Assembly: GCF_009712475.1 (NCBI RefSeq)
Contig: NZ_VCJO01000020.1
Coordinates: 1-64,000 of the forward strand
DNA: 64,000 nucleotides
Origin: Micromonospora sp. CP22
Lineage (GTDB): Bacteria > Actinomycetota > Actinomycetes > Mycobacteriales > Micromonosporaceae
Direction: 5' to 3'
In this document: positions 33,355 to 47,704 of the stretch, piece after piece
Numbering within the stretch: the first letter of the stretch is position 1
Layout: every line of letters starts with the position of its first letter
The notes under the pieces: model-generated
The model's input: only the letters and a program-made list of their open reading frames with translations
What the model was told of the DNA's origin: nothing
Databases searched by the model: none
Position numbers and translations under genes: made by a program

Positions 33355-34182
33355 GTGTTGCCGAGCACAGCTGCCACCGACCTGACCGGTCGGGTCGCCC
33401 TCGTCACCGGGGCCAACCACGGCATCGGCGCGGCCACCGCCGTCGCGCTGGCCCGCTCGGGTGCCGCGGTACTGGTCAGCTACCTACGGCTGGACGACCC
33501 ACCGGACCCGGGCATCCCCGACACGTACCGGCGCAACCGGGCCGGCGACGCGACCGAGGTGATCGAGCGCGTCCACGCTGTCGGCGGCCGGGTGGTGCCG
33601 GTCGAGGCGGACCTGTCGGACCCGGCCGTCCCGGCCCGGCTGTTCGACATCGCCGAGAGTGAGCTGGGCCCGGTCGACATCCTGGTGAACAACGCCAGCA
33701 GTTGGCTGGCGGACACCTTCAAGCCCAGCACGGTGGACCAGCACGGCCGGACGTTGCGGCCGGTGAGCGCCGAATCCTTCGACGCCCAGTTCGCCGTGGA
33801 CGCCCGTGCGGGTGCCCTGCTGATCGCCGAGTTCGCCCGCCGCAACGTCGCCGCGCGGCGCGGCTGGGGGCGGATCATCAGCCTCACCTCGGGTGGCAGC
33901 GACGGGTTCCCCGAGGAGGTCTCCTACGGTGCCGCCAAGGCGGCCCTGGTCAACTACACGATGGCGGCGGCACGTGAACTCGCGCCGTTCGGCATCACCG
34001 CCAACGCCGTGCACCCGCCGGTCACCGACACCGGCTGGGTCGGCGAGCAGGTACGCGCCGCCGTCGACAACGACCCGAACCTGCTCGGGGTGGCCGAGCC
34101 CGAGGAGGTCGCCGAGGTGATCGCGTTCCTCGCCGGGGAGAGCGGGCGACTGATCACCGGCAACGTGGTCCAGCTGCGCTGA
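33355..34182 (+). CDS. SDR-family oxidoreductase
   Basis: The 275-residue enzyme is a classical short-chain dehydrogenase. The coenzyme motif is VTGANHGIG (TGxxxGxG), the structural motif is NNAS, and the active site has Ser in SLTSGGS and Tyr/Lys in SYGAAKAA. An insertion after VSYLRLDDPPDPG is somewhat longer than usual in this region. The substrate is unknown. GTG at 33355 has GGAGAG upstream. It converges with the metal exporter gene only five bases away. Confidence 0.88.
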   Translation: MLPSTAATDLTGRVALVTGANHGIGAATAVALARSGAAVLVSYLRLDDPPDPGIPDTYRRNRAGDATEVIERVHAVGGRVVPVEADLSDPAVPARLFDIAESELGPVDILVNNASSWLADTFKPSTVDQHGRTLRPVSAESFDAQFAVDARAGALLIAEFARRNVAARRGWGRIISLTSGGSDGFPEEVSYGAAKAALVNYTMAAARELAPFGITANAVHPPVTDTGWVGEQVRAAVDNDPNLLGVAEPEEVAEVIAFLAGESGRLITGNVVQLR

Positions 34183-34187
34183 CCCGC

Positions 34188-35102
34188 TCACCAGCGGGCG
34201 CCGCCGCAGACGCCCTCGGCGTCCCGTGGCTCGACCTGCAACGTGGCGTGCTCGATGCTGAAGCGATCGTGCAGCAGCCGGCGGGCGCTAGCCAACACCT
34301 GGGCCAGGTCGGCTCCGGCCGCCAGGGTCAGGTGCGCCGAGGCCACCTCCATGCCCGAGGTCAGGGTCCACACGTGCAGGTCGTGCACGTCGGCGACGCC
34401 ACCGAGCCCACGCAACCCGTCGCGCACCTCGGCGACGTCCAGGTGCGGCGGCGCGGCCTGCACCAGGACCCGCAGCGCGGCACGGGCGAGGCGGTAGGTG
34501 CGGGGCAGGATGAACAGCGCCACCCCGACGGCGACGATCGGGTCCGCGTACCACCAGCCGGTCAGCGCGATCACCCCGGCCGCGACGAGCACGCCGACCG
34601 AGGCGACCAGGTCACCGAGGACCTCCAGATAGGCGCCACGCACGTTCAAGCTCTCCGTCGACCCGGCGCGCAGCAACAGGAAGGCGATCACGTTGGCGAC
34701 CAGCCCACCCACGGCCACCACCAGCATCGGGCCGACCAGCACCTCCGGTGGCTCGTCGAGCCGCCGCAGCGCTTCGACCAGCACGTAGAGGGCGACCCCG
34801 GAGAGCAGCACCGCGTTGGCCAGCGCCGCCAGGACCTCCATCCGGTAGAGGCCGAAGGTGCGCTGACCGTCCCGGGAGGCCCGGCTCGCCGCGGTGATCG
34901 CGGCGAGCGCCATGCCGATGCCCAGCACGTCGGTGAACATGTGCCCGGCGTCCGACAGCAGGGCCAGCGAGCCACTCACCCACGCGCCGACCGCCTCCGC
35001 CAGCATGAAGACCGCCAGCAGGACGAACGCGGCCCACAGCCGCCCCCGGTGACGCTGTCCTGCCCGGGCGACCTGCTGCCCGTGATCGTGCCCGGCACCC
35101 AC
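34188..35102 (-). CDS. CDF-family divalent metal exporter
   Basis: The 304-residue inner-membrane protein exports Zn, Co, Cd or similar ions by proton exchange. Six transmembrane segments run from about residue 25 to 205. The metal site motifs are LLSDAGHMFTDVLG (segment 2, D and H/D) and EVLGDLVASVGVL (segment 5). The C-terminal cytoplasmic domain shows DVHDLHVWTLTSG. A short His-containing head (GAGHDHGQQ) is present. GTG at 35102 has GGAAGGGG in front; the longer frame to 35198 would read through the promoter at 35132-35160. Confidence 0.92.
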   Translation of the reverse strand: MGAGHDHGQQVARAGQRHRGRLWAAFVLLAVFMLAEAVGAWVSGSLALLSDAGHMFTDVLGIGMALAAITAASRASRDGQRTFGLYRMEVLAALANAVLLSGVALYVLVEALRRLDEPPEVLVGPMLVVAVGGLVANVIAFLLLRAGSTESLNVRGAYLEVLGDLVASVGVLVAAGVIALTGWWYADPIVAVGVALFILPRTYRLARAALRVLVQAAPPHLDVAEVRDGLRGLGGVADVHDLHVWTLTSGMEVASAHLTLAAGADLAQVLASARRLLHDRFSIEHATLQVEPRDAEGVCGGARW

Positions 35103-35131
35103 CCGCGCCCCTTCCGTCCGCCCTCGCCACG

Positions 35132-35160
35132 AACATATGCTGACATTGCCATAAGTGCAA
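35132..35160 (-). promoter_or_regulatory. Promoter of the CDF exporter gene
   Basis: TTGCAC (35160-35155) and TATGTT (35137-35132) are 17 bases apart in an AT-rich stretch 30 bases before the start codon. Metal-responsive repressor sites may overlap it, but no clear dyad was found. Confidence 0.5.
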
Positions 35161-35279
35161 TAGTCGCGCCGCAGTAGTGGCGGCCTCGGCGGAACCATCC
35201 AGCCCGCCCGACACCGACCGCCCAGAAGGAACTGTCGGTACGCGGCAGCGTACGCGCAGTGCCGGCGCGGTGCAGCCCG

Positions 35280-36656
35280 TCAGCGGGCGCGTCGGTTGGC
35301 GCGCAGGGCGTCGAGGATCACCTTCGGTGAGGCCAGCGAACTCGGGTGCTTCCGCATCGAGACGACGTCGTTGAACCGACGTGCGGTGACCACGTCGGTG
35401 ACGGTCGCCGCGACGATCTGCCGACTCACCCAGCTGGAGAACCGGTAGCCCCGTGGGTAGGGGCCGTCGACGTGCGGCAACGCCAGGTCGGCCGAGGTCG
35501 ATATCGACCAGGCGGCGTCGACCACGACCTTCTGGAGGGCGAAGAAGTGGCGGGCCGGGGCGTTCAGATCCGGAGCCGCGCGCAGATAGCTGGCCAGGCA
35601 GGAGGCGTGCAGGACGGCCGCCGTGATGCCCTGCCCGTACACCGGGTTGAACGAGGCGACCGCGTCACCGACGCTCACCAGCCGGGCCGGCATCCGGGTC
35701 AAGGCGTGGAAGTCCCGCCGCCGACTGTCGGCGTGCCGGTAGGTCTGCACGTCACCGAGGACCTCGCTGTCGGCGACCACGGCGAACTCCGGCGGGAACT
35801 GCTCCCGCAACCGGCGGACGAAGTCCTCCACGGTCCGGCCGGGGCGGTTCTCCCCGTAACCGGCCATCATCGCCATCCACCGACCGTCCTCGATGGCGAA
35901 GAACGCGGCACCGGCGACGTCCACCGACCTGGTGGGGCTGTGCAGCGCCATCACCACCGCGTGCTCGGGGTTCGCCTCGTGCCGTCGGAACAGGGCGGTC
36001 GCGTAGTTCAGGTTCACCGTCATCCGCCGCAGCGCGGGTCGTTCCCACCCGGCCTCGGCCAGCCAGTCGGACACCCGGCTGGACCGCCCCATGGCGTCCA
36101 CCACCAGATCGGCGTGCTCGACCCCGGGTGAACCGCCGACCTCGCACCGGACCCCGGAGGTCACCGGGCCGTCGAACGCCAGCCCGGTGGCCCGCGCCCG
36201 GACGGTCTTCACGTTGGGCAGACGGAGGACCTGCTGACGGATCAACGACTCCAGCAGCGGCCGACTGCCGGCCAGGCTGTCGGCGTCGTCCGGTACGACG
36301 ACCTTCGGGCGACCGTCCAGGTAGTTGCGTCGCGCCCTGGGCGGGGCCTCGATCGCCCCCTGGGCCAGGGCCTCCTGGCGGAACCCGGGGAACAGCTGCT
36401 CCAGCTGGAGGAAGCCGCCGGGCAACAGCGCGTGCAGCTGGGTGCCCTGCGGTACGCCTGGCCGTCCGCCGCTCGCGTTCAGGTCGTCGCGGTCGATGAC
36501 CACCACGCTCTCGGCATGGTCGGACAACACCCGGGCGGCGAGCATCCCGGCGATGCTGCCGCCGATCACCACCGCCTTGTCCATGACAGGGGATGCCTGG
36601 TCGGGCGGTCGCACCGCGTTCAGCGCGGCGAAGACCCGAGCCGGAGAGAGGGACAT
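35280..36656 (-). CDS. FAD-dependent monooxygenase/oxidoreductase
   Basis: The 458-residue flavoprotein has an N-terminal Rossmann FAD site (VVIGGSIAGMLAARVL, about residues 27-42) ending in VVVIDRDD, and the second FAD motif SVGDAVASFNPVYGQGIT, as in p-hydroxybenzoate-hydroxylase-type enzymes, geranylgeranyl reductases and flavin halogenases. The halogenase WxWxIP motif is not seen. The substrate is unknown. ATG at 36656 has GGAGAG upstream; the frame further up to 37184 overlaps the symporter gene and is a shadow. It lies downstream of the symporter gene on the same strand with a 160-base gap that shows no clear signal. Confidence 0.83.
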   Translation of the reverse strand: MSLSPARVFAALNAVRPPDQASPVMDKAVVIGGSIAGMLAARVLSDHAESVVVIDRDDLNASGGRPGVPQGTQLHALLPGGFLQLEQLFPGFRQEALAQGAIEAPPRARRNYLDGRPKVVVPDDADSLAGSRPLLESLIRQQVLRLPNVKTVRARATGLAFDGPVTSGVRCEVGGSPGVEHADLVVDAMGRSSRVSDWLAEAGWERPALRRMTVNLNYATALFRRHEANPEHAVVMALHSPTRSVDVAGAAFFAIEDGRWMAMMAGYGENRPGRTVEDFVRRLREQFPPEFAVVADSEVLGDVQTYRHADSRRRDFHALTRMPARLVSVGDAVASFNPVYGQGITAAVLHASCLASYLRAAPDLNAPARHFFALQKVVVDAAWSISTSADLALPHVDGPYPRGYRFSSWVSRQIVAATVTDVVTARRFNDVVSMRKHPSSLASPKVILDALRANRRAR

Positions 36657-36816
36657 CGTGCTCTCCAAAAGGGGTACGAGGTGTGGCGCCTTCCCACCTG
36701 CCTGCCCGTGAGCGGCGCACGGTAGACCGTTGGAGCCGGGCGGTCGGCATGACGCCCAACGATCGTTGCACAGCGAGGGAACGCTTCCGGCGCTCCGCCC
36801 ACCCCTTCGGGCACCC

Positions 36817-37734
36817 CTACAGTGCCGTTTCGGCCGGGTCAGGTCCGGACGACACCGTCCGGTTCCGGGTCGGTCGCGCACCCACCCGGTTGACCAGGTA
36901 CCCGAACGCGGCGGCGGTGAAGAACATGACGACGCCGTAGACGGCACCGGGAATCGCCATCTGGGTGCTGTTGAGCAGTGCCGGGCTGAGCGCGATGGTG
37001 ATGGCCAGGGTGCTGTTGTGGATGCCGATCTCGAAACCGGCCGCCTTGGCGGCGCTGCGCTCGACCCCGGCCAGCCGGGGCACCCCGTACCCGATACCGA
37101 GGCTGAGCAGGTTGAACGCCAGCACGGCCAGACCGACGGAGACGAAGTAGTCGGCGAGGTTGTCCCGCTCGCCGAGCACCGCACCGGCGATCACCGCGAC
37201 CAGCACCACCACGGACAGCACCCGGACCGGTCGATCCAGCCGCCGCGCGACCTCGCTCGCCCGCGCCCGGATCAGCATCCCGAGGGCGACCGGGAGCAGC
37301 ACGATCGCGAACACCTGGAGCACCTTGTCGAACTGAAGTCCGATGCTCCGCGCGTCGCCGAGGAAGTACGCCGCCGACAGGTTGACCACGATCGGCAGGG
37401 TGAACACGGCCAGCACCGAGTTGATCGCGGTCAGGCTGATGTTCAGCGCCACGTGCCCGCCGAAGAGGTGGCTGTAGAGGTTGGCCGTGGTGCCTCCCGG
37501 GGAGGCGGCCAACAGCATCATCCCGACACCCAGTTCGGGCGGCAGGTCGAAGGTGAGAACCAGGGCGAAGCAGAGCGCCGGTAGCAGCAGCACCTGGCAC
37601 ACCAGCGCGATGACGGCGGCCTTCGGGTGCCGGGCCACCCGTCGGAAGTCACCGGTGGTCAGGCCGAGGCCCAGACCGAGCATGATGATGCCGAGGGCGA
37701 CGGGCAGTCCGATCAAGGTCAGGGCGGAGTCCAT
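36817..37734 (-). CDS. Bile acid:sodium symporter (BASS) family transporter
   Basis: The 305-residue protein is a multi-span inner-membrane carrier of the BASS/SBF fold. Hydrophobic segments cover most of it. Family landmarks are the sodium-site region LLAASPGGTTANLYSHLFGG, INSVLAVFTLP, and the second-half motif GFEIGIHNSTLAITIAL. It should move an organic anion with sodium; the substrate is unknown. A small inverted repeat (37746-37761) sits just before its start. The DUF2855 gene lies upstream on the same strand and could be cotranscribed. Confidence 0.9.
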   Translation of the reverse strand: MDSALTLIGLPVALGIIMLGLGLGLTTGDFRRVARHPKAAVIALVCQVLLLPALCFALVLTFDLPPELGVGMMLLAASPGGTTANLYSHLFGGHVALNISLTAINSVLAVFTLPIVVNLSAAYFLGDARSIGLQFDKVLQVFAIVLLPVALGMLIRARASEVARRLDRPVRVLSVVVLVAVIAGAVLGERDNLADYFVSVGLAVLAFNLLSLGIGYGVPRLAGVERSAAKAAGFEIGIHNSTLAITIALSPALLNSTQMAIPGAVYGVVMFFTAAAFGYLVNRVGARPTRNRTVSSGPDPAETAL

Positions 37735-37745
37735 GACACGACATC

Positions 37746-37761
37746 GTTACTACCTGGTAAC
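37746..37761. promoter_or_regulatory. Inverted repeat before the BASS symporter gene
   Basis: GTTAC (37746-37750) and GTAAC (37757-37761) are perfect 5-base arms with a 6-base spacer, 12-27 bases before the start codon. It may be a TetR/MarR-type operator. Confidence 0.3.
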
Positions 37762-37805
37762 CCGCTCGCAATCCTCCGTGCGGCCGGGGGTACCCGCTCG
37801 CGCGC

Positions 37806-38873
37806 TCAGAACTGGACGACCCGGCCCACCCGAGGTGGTGTACGGCCGGCGAGGACGTCGAGCCAGGCGTGCTCCAGCGCGGCCGGACCGGCACCGACCT
37901 GGACGTCGAGCCATCCGCCCACCAAGTCGGTGAAGCGCCGCCAGGCCTCGGCGAACCTGTCGTCGAGCCCGTCCCGACCCCAGTCGATGCGACGTTTGCG
38001 CATCTGCACCGGAGCGAAGAAGACCTCCTCGGCGGCGTCGGCGTTCGGGACCTGGTTGGTCAGTCCGACGGCGATGTCGCGTACCAGCCGGTCGCCCAGA
38101 TGACGCCGCAGGGCGGCCCGGGTCGCAGGGGCACCGGACAGGTCGAGGTAGACGGTCGGCACCCGTTCGAGGGCGGCGACGCCGTCGTACGGCACCACCT
38201 CGTCGTAACAACCGAGCGAGCGGGTGAAGTCGACGTTGCCGGGTGAGGTGAGCCCGACCAGACGCGGGCCGCGCCCACGCAGCTCGACGGCGGCGGCGTA
38301 CGCGGTCTTGCTCGACGCCGACGAGAACACCAGCGTCTGCGCGCCGTAACAGTCGTTGTCGACGATCCGGTCGGCCAGCATGAAGGAGGTGAAGAAGAGC
38401 GGTCGGAACAGGATCAGCAGGTCCTCCTGGTCGGCCCGGTACGCCGGGTCACCGACCGTCGAGCGGTACGTGTGGTACGGCGACGGCAGCTCGGCCCGGT
38501 GCGTGCTCGCGTCCCGGAACCCGGTGCCGTCCACCCGCGACGGGCGCACCACCAGGTGACCGGCGGGCGGCAGGTAGCCGTACACCCGTTGGCCCACCTC
38601 GACCTCGGCGACGGTCGAGGTGACCACCTCGGCGAAGCCCCACAGCGGCGGCAGGCCCCACCGCCCGTCCAGCCCGTGGCGCTCGGGCGGGAAGAACTCC
38701 CAGTACCGCATCGCGTCGCCGAGCACCGCGTAGGTCACGTTGTTGGCGGTCAGTCCGACCCGGTCCACGCGCAACAACGCCTCGCCGTCGGACAACTGCG
38801 GCACGGCGCTGTTCACCAGGGTGGTGCGGCTCAGGTCGTCACGGGCGACGGCGAAGGTCCAGCAGGCAGCCAT
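37806..38873 (-). CDS. DUF2855 family protein
   Basis: This 355-residue protein matches the DUF2855 family, a distant relative of medium-chain reductases. The first half has LRVDRVGLTANNVTYAVLGD and GYLPPAGHLVV; the middle has the family motif VFSSASSKTAYA near residue 190, where a Rossmann domain would start. No zinc ligands are visible. Enzymatic role unknown. A perfect 15-base palindrome at 38911-38925 lies upstream and suggests repression. Confidence 0.85.
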   Translation of the reverse strand: MAACWTFAVARDDLSRTTLVNSAVPQLSDGEALLRVDRVGLTANNVTYAVLGDAMRYWEFFPPERHGLDGRWGLPPLWGFAEVVTSTVAEVEVGQRVYGYLPPAGHLVVRPSRVDGTGFRDASTHRAELPSPYHTYRSTVGDPAYRADQEDLLILFRPLFFTSFMLADRIVDNDCYGAQTLVFSSASSKTAYAAAVELRGRGPRLVGLTSPGNVDFTRSLGCYDEVVPYDGVAALERVPTVYLDLSGAPATRAALRRHLGDRLVRDIAVGLTNQVPNADAAEEVFFAPVQMRKRRIDWGRDGLDDRFAEAWRRFTDLVGGWLDVQVGAGPAALEHAWLDVLAGRTPPRVGRVVQF

Positions 38874-38910
38874 GCTGAGACGCTAGGCAGCCGAGGCCGC
38901 CGAAACAAGA

Positions 38911-38925
38911 TGCACTGCGAGTGCA
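38911..38925. promoter_or_regulatory. Perfect palindrome upstream of DUF2855 gene
   Basis: TGCACT-GCG-AGTGCA is a perfect 6-3-6 inverted repeat, 38-52 bases before the DUF2855 start and about 100 before the sigma gene on the other strand. It has the look of a TetR-type operator. Confidence 0.45.
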
Positions 38926-39020
38926 AAATCCCACTTCTTCGCCGACGCCCACGCAACCTTTCCCGGCGGCCGGAGGTCTTCCTGCCGTGAACGATGCCCA
39001 GAAAGGGCTGGAGGGTGCAG

Positions 39021-39593
39021 GTGAACGATGACGACTTCCGCGAGTTCGTCGAGATCCGGTACGCGGACCTGGTCCGGACCGCGTACCTGCTGACCGGTTC
39101 CCGGCACGCGGCCGAGGACCTGGTGCAGATAGCGCTGATGCGGGCGATGCGCCGGTGGCGTCAGGTGGACGACCCGATGGCGTACGTCCGCCGGATCATG
39201 GTCAACGAGCGGACCCGGCTCTGGCGGCGATTCGGTTCCCGGGAGTTCCTCGCCGGTTTCACCGGGTCCTGGCGAACCCCGACCGAGCCGGGTCGGGACC
39301 TGGCCGACGATGTCGTGACCCGCGACGAGGTACTCGCCGCGCTGCACCACCTGCCGCCCCGGATGCGCGCGGTGCTGGTGCTGCGGTACTGGGAGGACCT
39401 CACCGAGTCACAGATCGCCGACGCGCTCGGCTGCTCGGTCGGCACGGTGAAGAGTCAGGCGTCGCGCGCACTCACCCGGCTGCGGACGGTGCTGTCGACA
39501 GCGCCGCTCCGGCCGACGTCCGTACCCGGAGCAGGTGAGCCGGATTCGCTGGCCGTGGTGGCGGGCCCGTCGAGAAGGAGATCCGAACGATGA
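39021..39593 (+). CDS. SigE-family (actinobacterial ECF) sigma factor
   Basis: The 190-residue sigma factor has region 2 (FVEIRYADLVRTAYLLTGS, then AAEDLVQIALMRAMRRW) and region 4 (LPPRMRAVLVLRYWEDLTES and SVGTVKSQASRALTRLR). These match the large SigE-type group typical of Streptomyces and Micromonospora. GTG at 39021 has GGAGG upstream. Its stop overlaps the ATG of the next gene by four bases (ATGA), so the two are coupled and probably act together. Confidence 0.92.
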   Translation: MNDDDFREFVEIRYADLVRTAYLLTGSRHAAEDLVQIALMRAMRRWRQVDDPMAYVRRIMVNERTRLWRRFGSREFLAGFTGSWRTPTEPGRDLADDVVTRDEVLAALHHLPPRMRAVLVLRYWEDLTESQIADALGCSVGTVKSQASRALTRLRTVLSTAPLRPTSVPGAGEPDSLAVVAGPSRRRSER

Positions 39594-40954
39594 ACGATGA
39601 GATCAGGCAGGCACTGGCCCGGCTCGCCGAACCGGTGGTGCCACAACCCGACCCCTACGAACGGCTGCTACGTCGGGTGCGGCGACGCCGCCAGCGGCGG
39701 ATGTCGGTGGCGGCCGCCGGCGTCGTGGCGCTGGCGGCGGTGACGCTATCGCCGATCGGTGCGGCGAACCTGCTGACGCCCGACGAGCCGACGCCGACCA
39801 CCATCGCGTACCAACCGGCGAGCCCGATCGACGGACCGATGGTGCGGCGCCTGCTCGACTCGCCCACCCGGGGCAACCTGGCGGGCGACACAGCGCTGAT
39901 CGCCACCATCGAACGGGAGTACCGGGCCGCCCGCGCCGAACTTCTTGTCGATCCGGCACTGGACGAGGTACGGGTGCTGTTCGCCCACGACGCGCCCGGT
40001 GCCCGCGTGGTGGTGGTGGCCTACCTGGACGACTCGCACGCACTGATCCGCCAGGGCAGCGGCCCGCCGGGTGCGCCCGTGCGGGAGGTGCTCGACCAGA
40101 CCGGGACGCCGGACGAGCCACAACCGTTGACTCCGTACGTCTTCCTCGGTTGGCACTCACTCACCGACGGAGATCAGCCCGCCGATGTCGCGGTCGGTCT
40201 GGCACCGGCCGGTTGCCAGGTGGAGATCTCCGACGACGGCCGACTCCAGCCGGACGGATCCGTCGTCCGGTCGTGGCGGCGGGTGGACACTGACGGTTAC
40301 GTGGTGCGAGGGGCGGGTGAGCCGGTCGGGCGGTGGCAGTTCACCTGCGACGGGGCCGTGCGCTACTCCGGCCAGCCGTTCCAGTCCGGCATGGTCCGGC
40401 GGGAGGTGCCGATCTCCTCGGCGCTGCACGGCGACCTCGGCGTCGACGCCGTCCGCGAGCTACAGGCCAAGCTTCACGGCGAGGGACTCACCGGTTCGAC
40501 TCCCCAGGTGGTCTGGACCGGCCGGCTACCCGCCTGGGTTCCCGACGCGCCAGCGGCCGTCCTGGTGAGGTCCTGCTCGACCGACGGCGGCTGCGCCGCA
40601 CTGCTCAAGGCCGACGCCCGCGCGCTGGCGCCTGCGGGGTCAGCGGTGCCGGAGGACCAGCGGACGGGCCTCGGCAGCACCGACGTCGTCGCCGTGCCGT
40701 TGCCGGGCGACACCGCCGGCCTGCTGGTGGCGGGCCCCACCTCCGCGGCCCGTGCCGAGTTGGTCGACGCCCAGGGAACGACGGTGACGGGCGGTCCGCT
40801 CACCGACGGAACCGGGGTCTTCGAGACCGACACCCGCAGGATCGCCCAGGTGCGGGTCGTCGACAGCTCGGGCGGCCTGTTGCACACCCTGGCCACCCCG
40901 CGTCTCGCCACCAACAACCGGCAGCTCGCCGAACCGCCGCTCTGGGCCTGGTGA
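39590..40954 (+). CDS. Membrane-anchored partner protein of the SigE-type factor
   Basis: This 454-residue protein has a cytoplasmic head of about 38 residues, rich in Arg (RRVRRRRQRRM), one transmembrane helix (about 39-60) and a large extracytoplasmic domain with several cysteines. The position after, and overlap with, an ECF gene suggests an anti-sigma or signal-sensing role. The HxxxCxxC zinc anti-sigma motif is absent and the cytoplasmic part is short, so this is inference from context. The outer domain is not recognised. Confidence 0.75.
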   Translation: MNDEIRQALARLAEPVVPQPDPYERLLRRVRRRRQRRMSVAAAGVVALAAVTLSPIGAANLLTPDEPTPTTIAYQPASPIDGPMVRRLLDSPTRGNLAGDTALIATIEREYRAARAELLVDPALDEVRVLFAHDAPGARVVVVAYLDDSHALIRQGSGPPGAPVREVLDQTGTPDEPQPLTPYVFLGWHSLTDGDQPADVAVGLAPAGCQVEISDDGRLQPDGSVVRSWRRVDTDGYVVRGAGEPVGRWQFTCDGAVRYSGQPFQSGMVRREVPISSALHGDLGVDAVRELQAKLHGEGLTGSTPQVVWTGRLPAWVPDAPAAVLVRSCSTDGGCAALLKADARALAPAGSAVPEDQRTGLGSTDVVAVPLPGDTAGLLVAGPTSAARAELVDAQGTTVTGGPLTDGTGVFETDTRRIAQVRVVDSSGGLLHTLATPRLATNNRQLAEPPLWAW

Positions 40955-40965
40955 CGAGCGGTCGT

Positions 40966-41009
40966 ACCGGCCCCCCGGCGATGTCGCGGATGCGCCGCCG
41001 GGGGCCGGT
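40966..41009. terminator. Bidirectional terminator between convergent genes
   Basis: ACCGGCCCCCCGGCG (from 40966) pairs with a complementary arm ending 41009, with a bulge and a loop of about 12 bases. It lies between the ends of the convergent genes at 40954 and 41014. Confidence 0.55.
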
Positions 41010-41013
41010 GCGG

Positions 41014-41544
41014 CTACCGGGTCGCCATGCGGCGGGTCAGCTCGGCTGCCCGGTACGCCGCGACCCGACCGGCCTCACCGGTCACGAAGCGCCGTAGCAG
41101 GGCCGGTGCGTCGGCGGTGACCCGTTCGACGACCCGGGTGCCCTCCGGTACCGCAGTCAGCTCGACCACCGCGCGCAGGGACACCCGGCCGGGGCTGCGC
41201 ACCTCGCTGACCAACGGGCCGTGCGGTGGTGTCGACACCATGCGTACCTGGATACGGTTGTCCCACCGCAACGGCCCGACCAGCCGGAACCGCTCGACGG
41301 CGACGTACTCGGCGACCGCGCGGCCCTCGACGTCGTGACCGTGCCGCACGTCGTCGACCGCCACGATCAGCGGCGACAGCCCGATGTAGCTACGCGGATC
41401 GGCCAGGTGCGCGTACACCACATCGGGCGCAGCCGCGACGGTGCAGGTCGTCTCGAACGCGATCGGCGGCTTGCGGTCCTCGGGCACGCCCCATGGTGAC
41501 ACGCCGGTGGCGGGACCGTGTCCCACCACCGGCGTACCCACCAC
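41014..41544 (-). CDS. SRPBCC (START-like) family protein
   Basis: The 176-residue frame encodes a lipid- or polyketide-binding-type helix-grip fold: IAFETTCTVAAAPDVVYAHL at the front, SPLIVAVDDVRHG, YVAVERFRLVGPLRWDN and TRVVERVTADAPALLRR at the end. The ligand is unknown. The GTG at 41544 follows the carboxylase stop directly (TGAGTG), implying coupling; later GTG codons at 41502 and 41487 are possible starts since no ribosome site is clear and the first 20 residues are not typical of the family. Confidence 0.75.
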   Translation of the reverse strand: MVGTPVVGHGPATGVSPWGVPEDRKPPIAFETTCTVAAAPDVVYAHLADPRSYIGLSPLIVAVDDVRHGHDVEGRAVAEYVAVERFRLVGPLRWDNRIQVRMVSTPPHGPLVSEVRSPGRVSLRAVVELTAVPEGTRVVERVTADAPALLRRFVTGEAGRVAAYRAAELTRRMATR

Positions 41545-47025
<5,481 letters not shown>

Positions 47026-47060
47026 CGAGCAGGCCTCCGGAAGATTCGTCCCTGACAGGA

Positions 47061-47087
47061 GGGACCTCCCTTGGACAAGGGGGTCCC
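47061..47087 (-). promoter_or_regulatory. Hairpin in the carboxylase mRNA leader
   Basis: GGGACC and GGTCCC with inner CCCTTG/CAAGGG form a nearly perfect stem 36-62 bases before the start codon. Its bases overlap a CCTCC that could alternatively pair with the GGAGG ribosome site, so a regulatory switch is conceivable. Confidence 0.3.
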
Positions 47088-47320
47088 GCTCACCCAACCT
47101 TCGCGGCTACCGGCTAGTAATGAAACGTGGGAACTGCCACCTCCGGACAACGGATTTTGTGGGAACCCACCAATCCCACTCTCGGCCGGCGAACCACCCG
47201 CCCTCCCGGGTGACCAAATTCGACCACGCTCGGCTAAGGCGACGAACACCCTGCGTGGCAGCCACCCCTGCAAGATCATCAAACATTTCCCTGGCGGACC
47301 TGGTGCTATACGGTCAGCAG

Positions 47321-47542
47321 GTGAGAGTTGAGCGTCACTGGTGGAACGGCGACCACACCCCGCGCGGACGGCGCGACGTCTACATCCGTACCGACGGCGA
47401 ATCGTGGGAGGTCGAGGCCCGGGCCGGCGGCGGCACCGGCCGCTCGAAGATCTACCCCTGCCCCGGCCGTAAGTCGGCCGAGATCCTGGCCGGAGCGTGG
47501 ATGGGCGGCCAGAGCCGCTGGCGCGTCGTGGTGCCCTCCTGA
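47321..47542 (+). CDS. Small conserved-type hypothetical protein (73 aa)
   Basis: The short protein begins VRVERHWWNGDHTPRGRRDVY, quoted only in part here as its landmark is HWWNG and RDVYIRTDG, and ends with GGQSRWRVVVPS. It is basic and Trp-rich, without signal peptide or known domain. A -10-like TATACG (47307-47312) sits eight bases before the GTG and there is no ribosome site, so it may be translated from a leaderless mRNA. Codon bias supports it being real. Confidence 0.6.
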   Translation: MRVERHWWNGDHTPRGRRDVYIRTDGESWEVEARAGGGTGRSKIYPCPGRKSAEILAGAWMGGQSRWRVVVPS

Positions 47543-47704
47543 CGCTCGCCACGCATCCTTTCACCGCGGTCGGGTAGGCTGGCGGTGCGTGACCCGCCTG
47601 ACCGCGGGTCCGATTCGATGTTCCACGCCCGCGCCTTCCACGAGCCGGGCCACGGCCGGCACCGCCGCGCCGGTGGGGCGTCCCCTTCGACGTTCGGAGC
47701 CTTC

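Noticed and set aside
36657..37184. Extension of the flavoprotein frame by 176 residues
   Set aside because: It overlaps the symporter gene and encodes Ser/Arg/Pro-rich sequence; the ATG at 36656 has a good ribosome site and starts just before the FAD motif.
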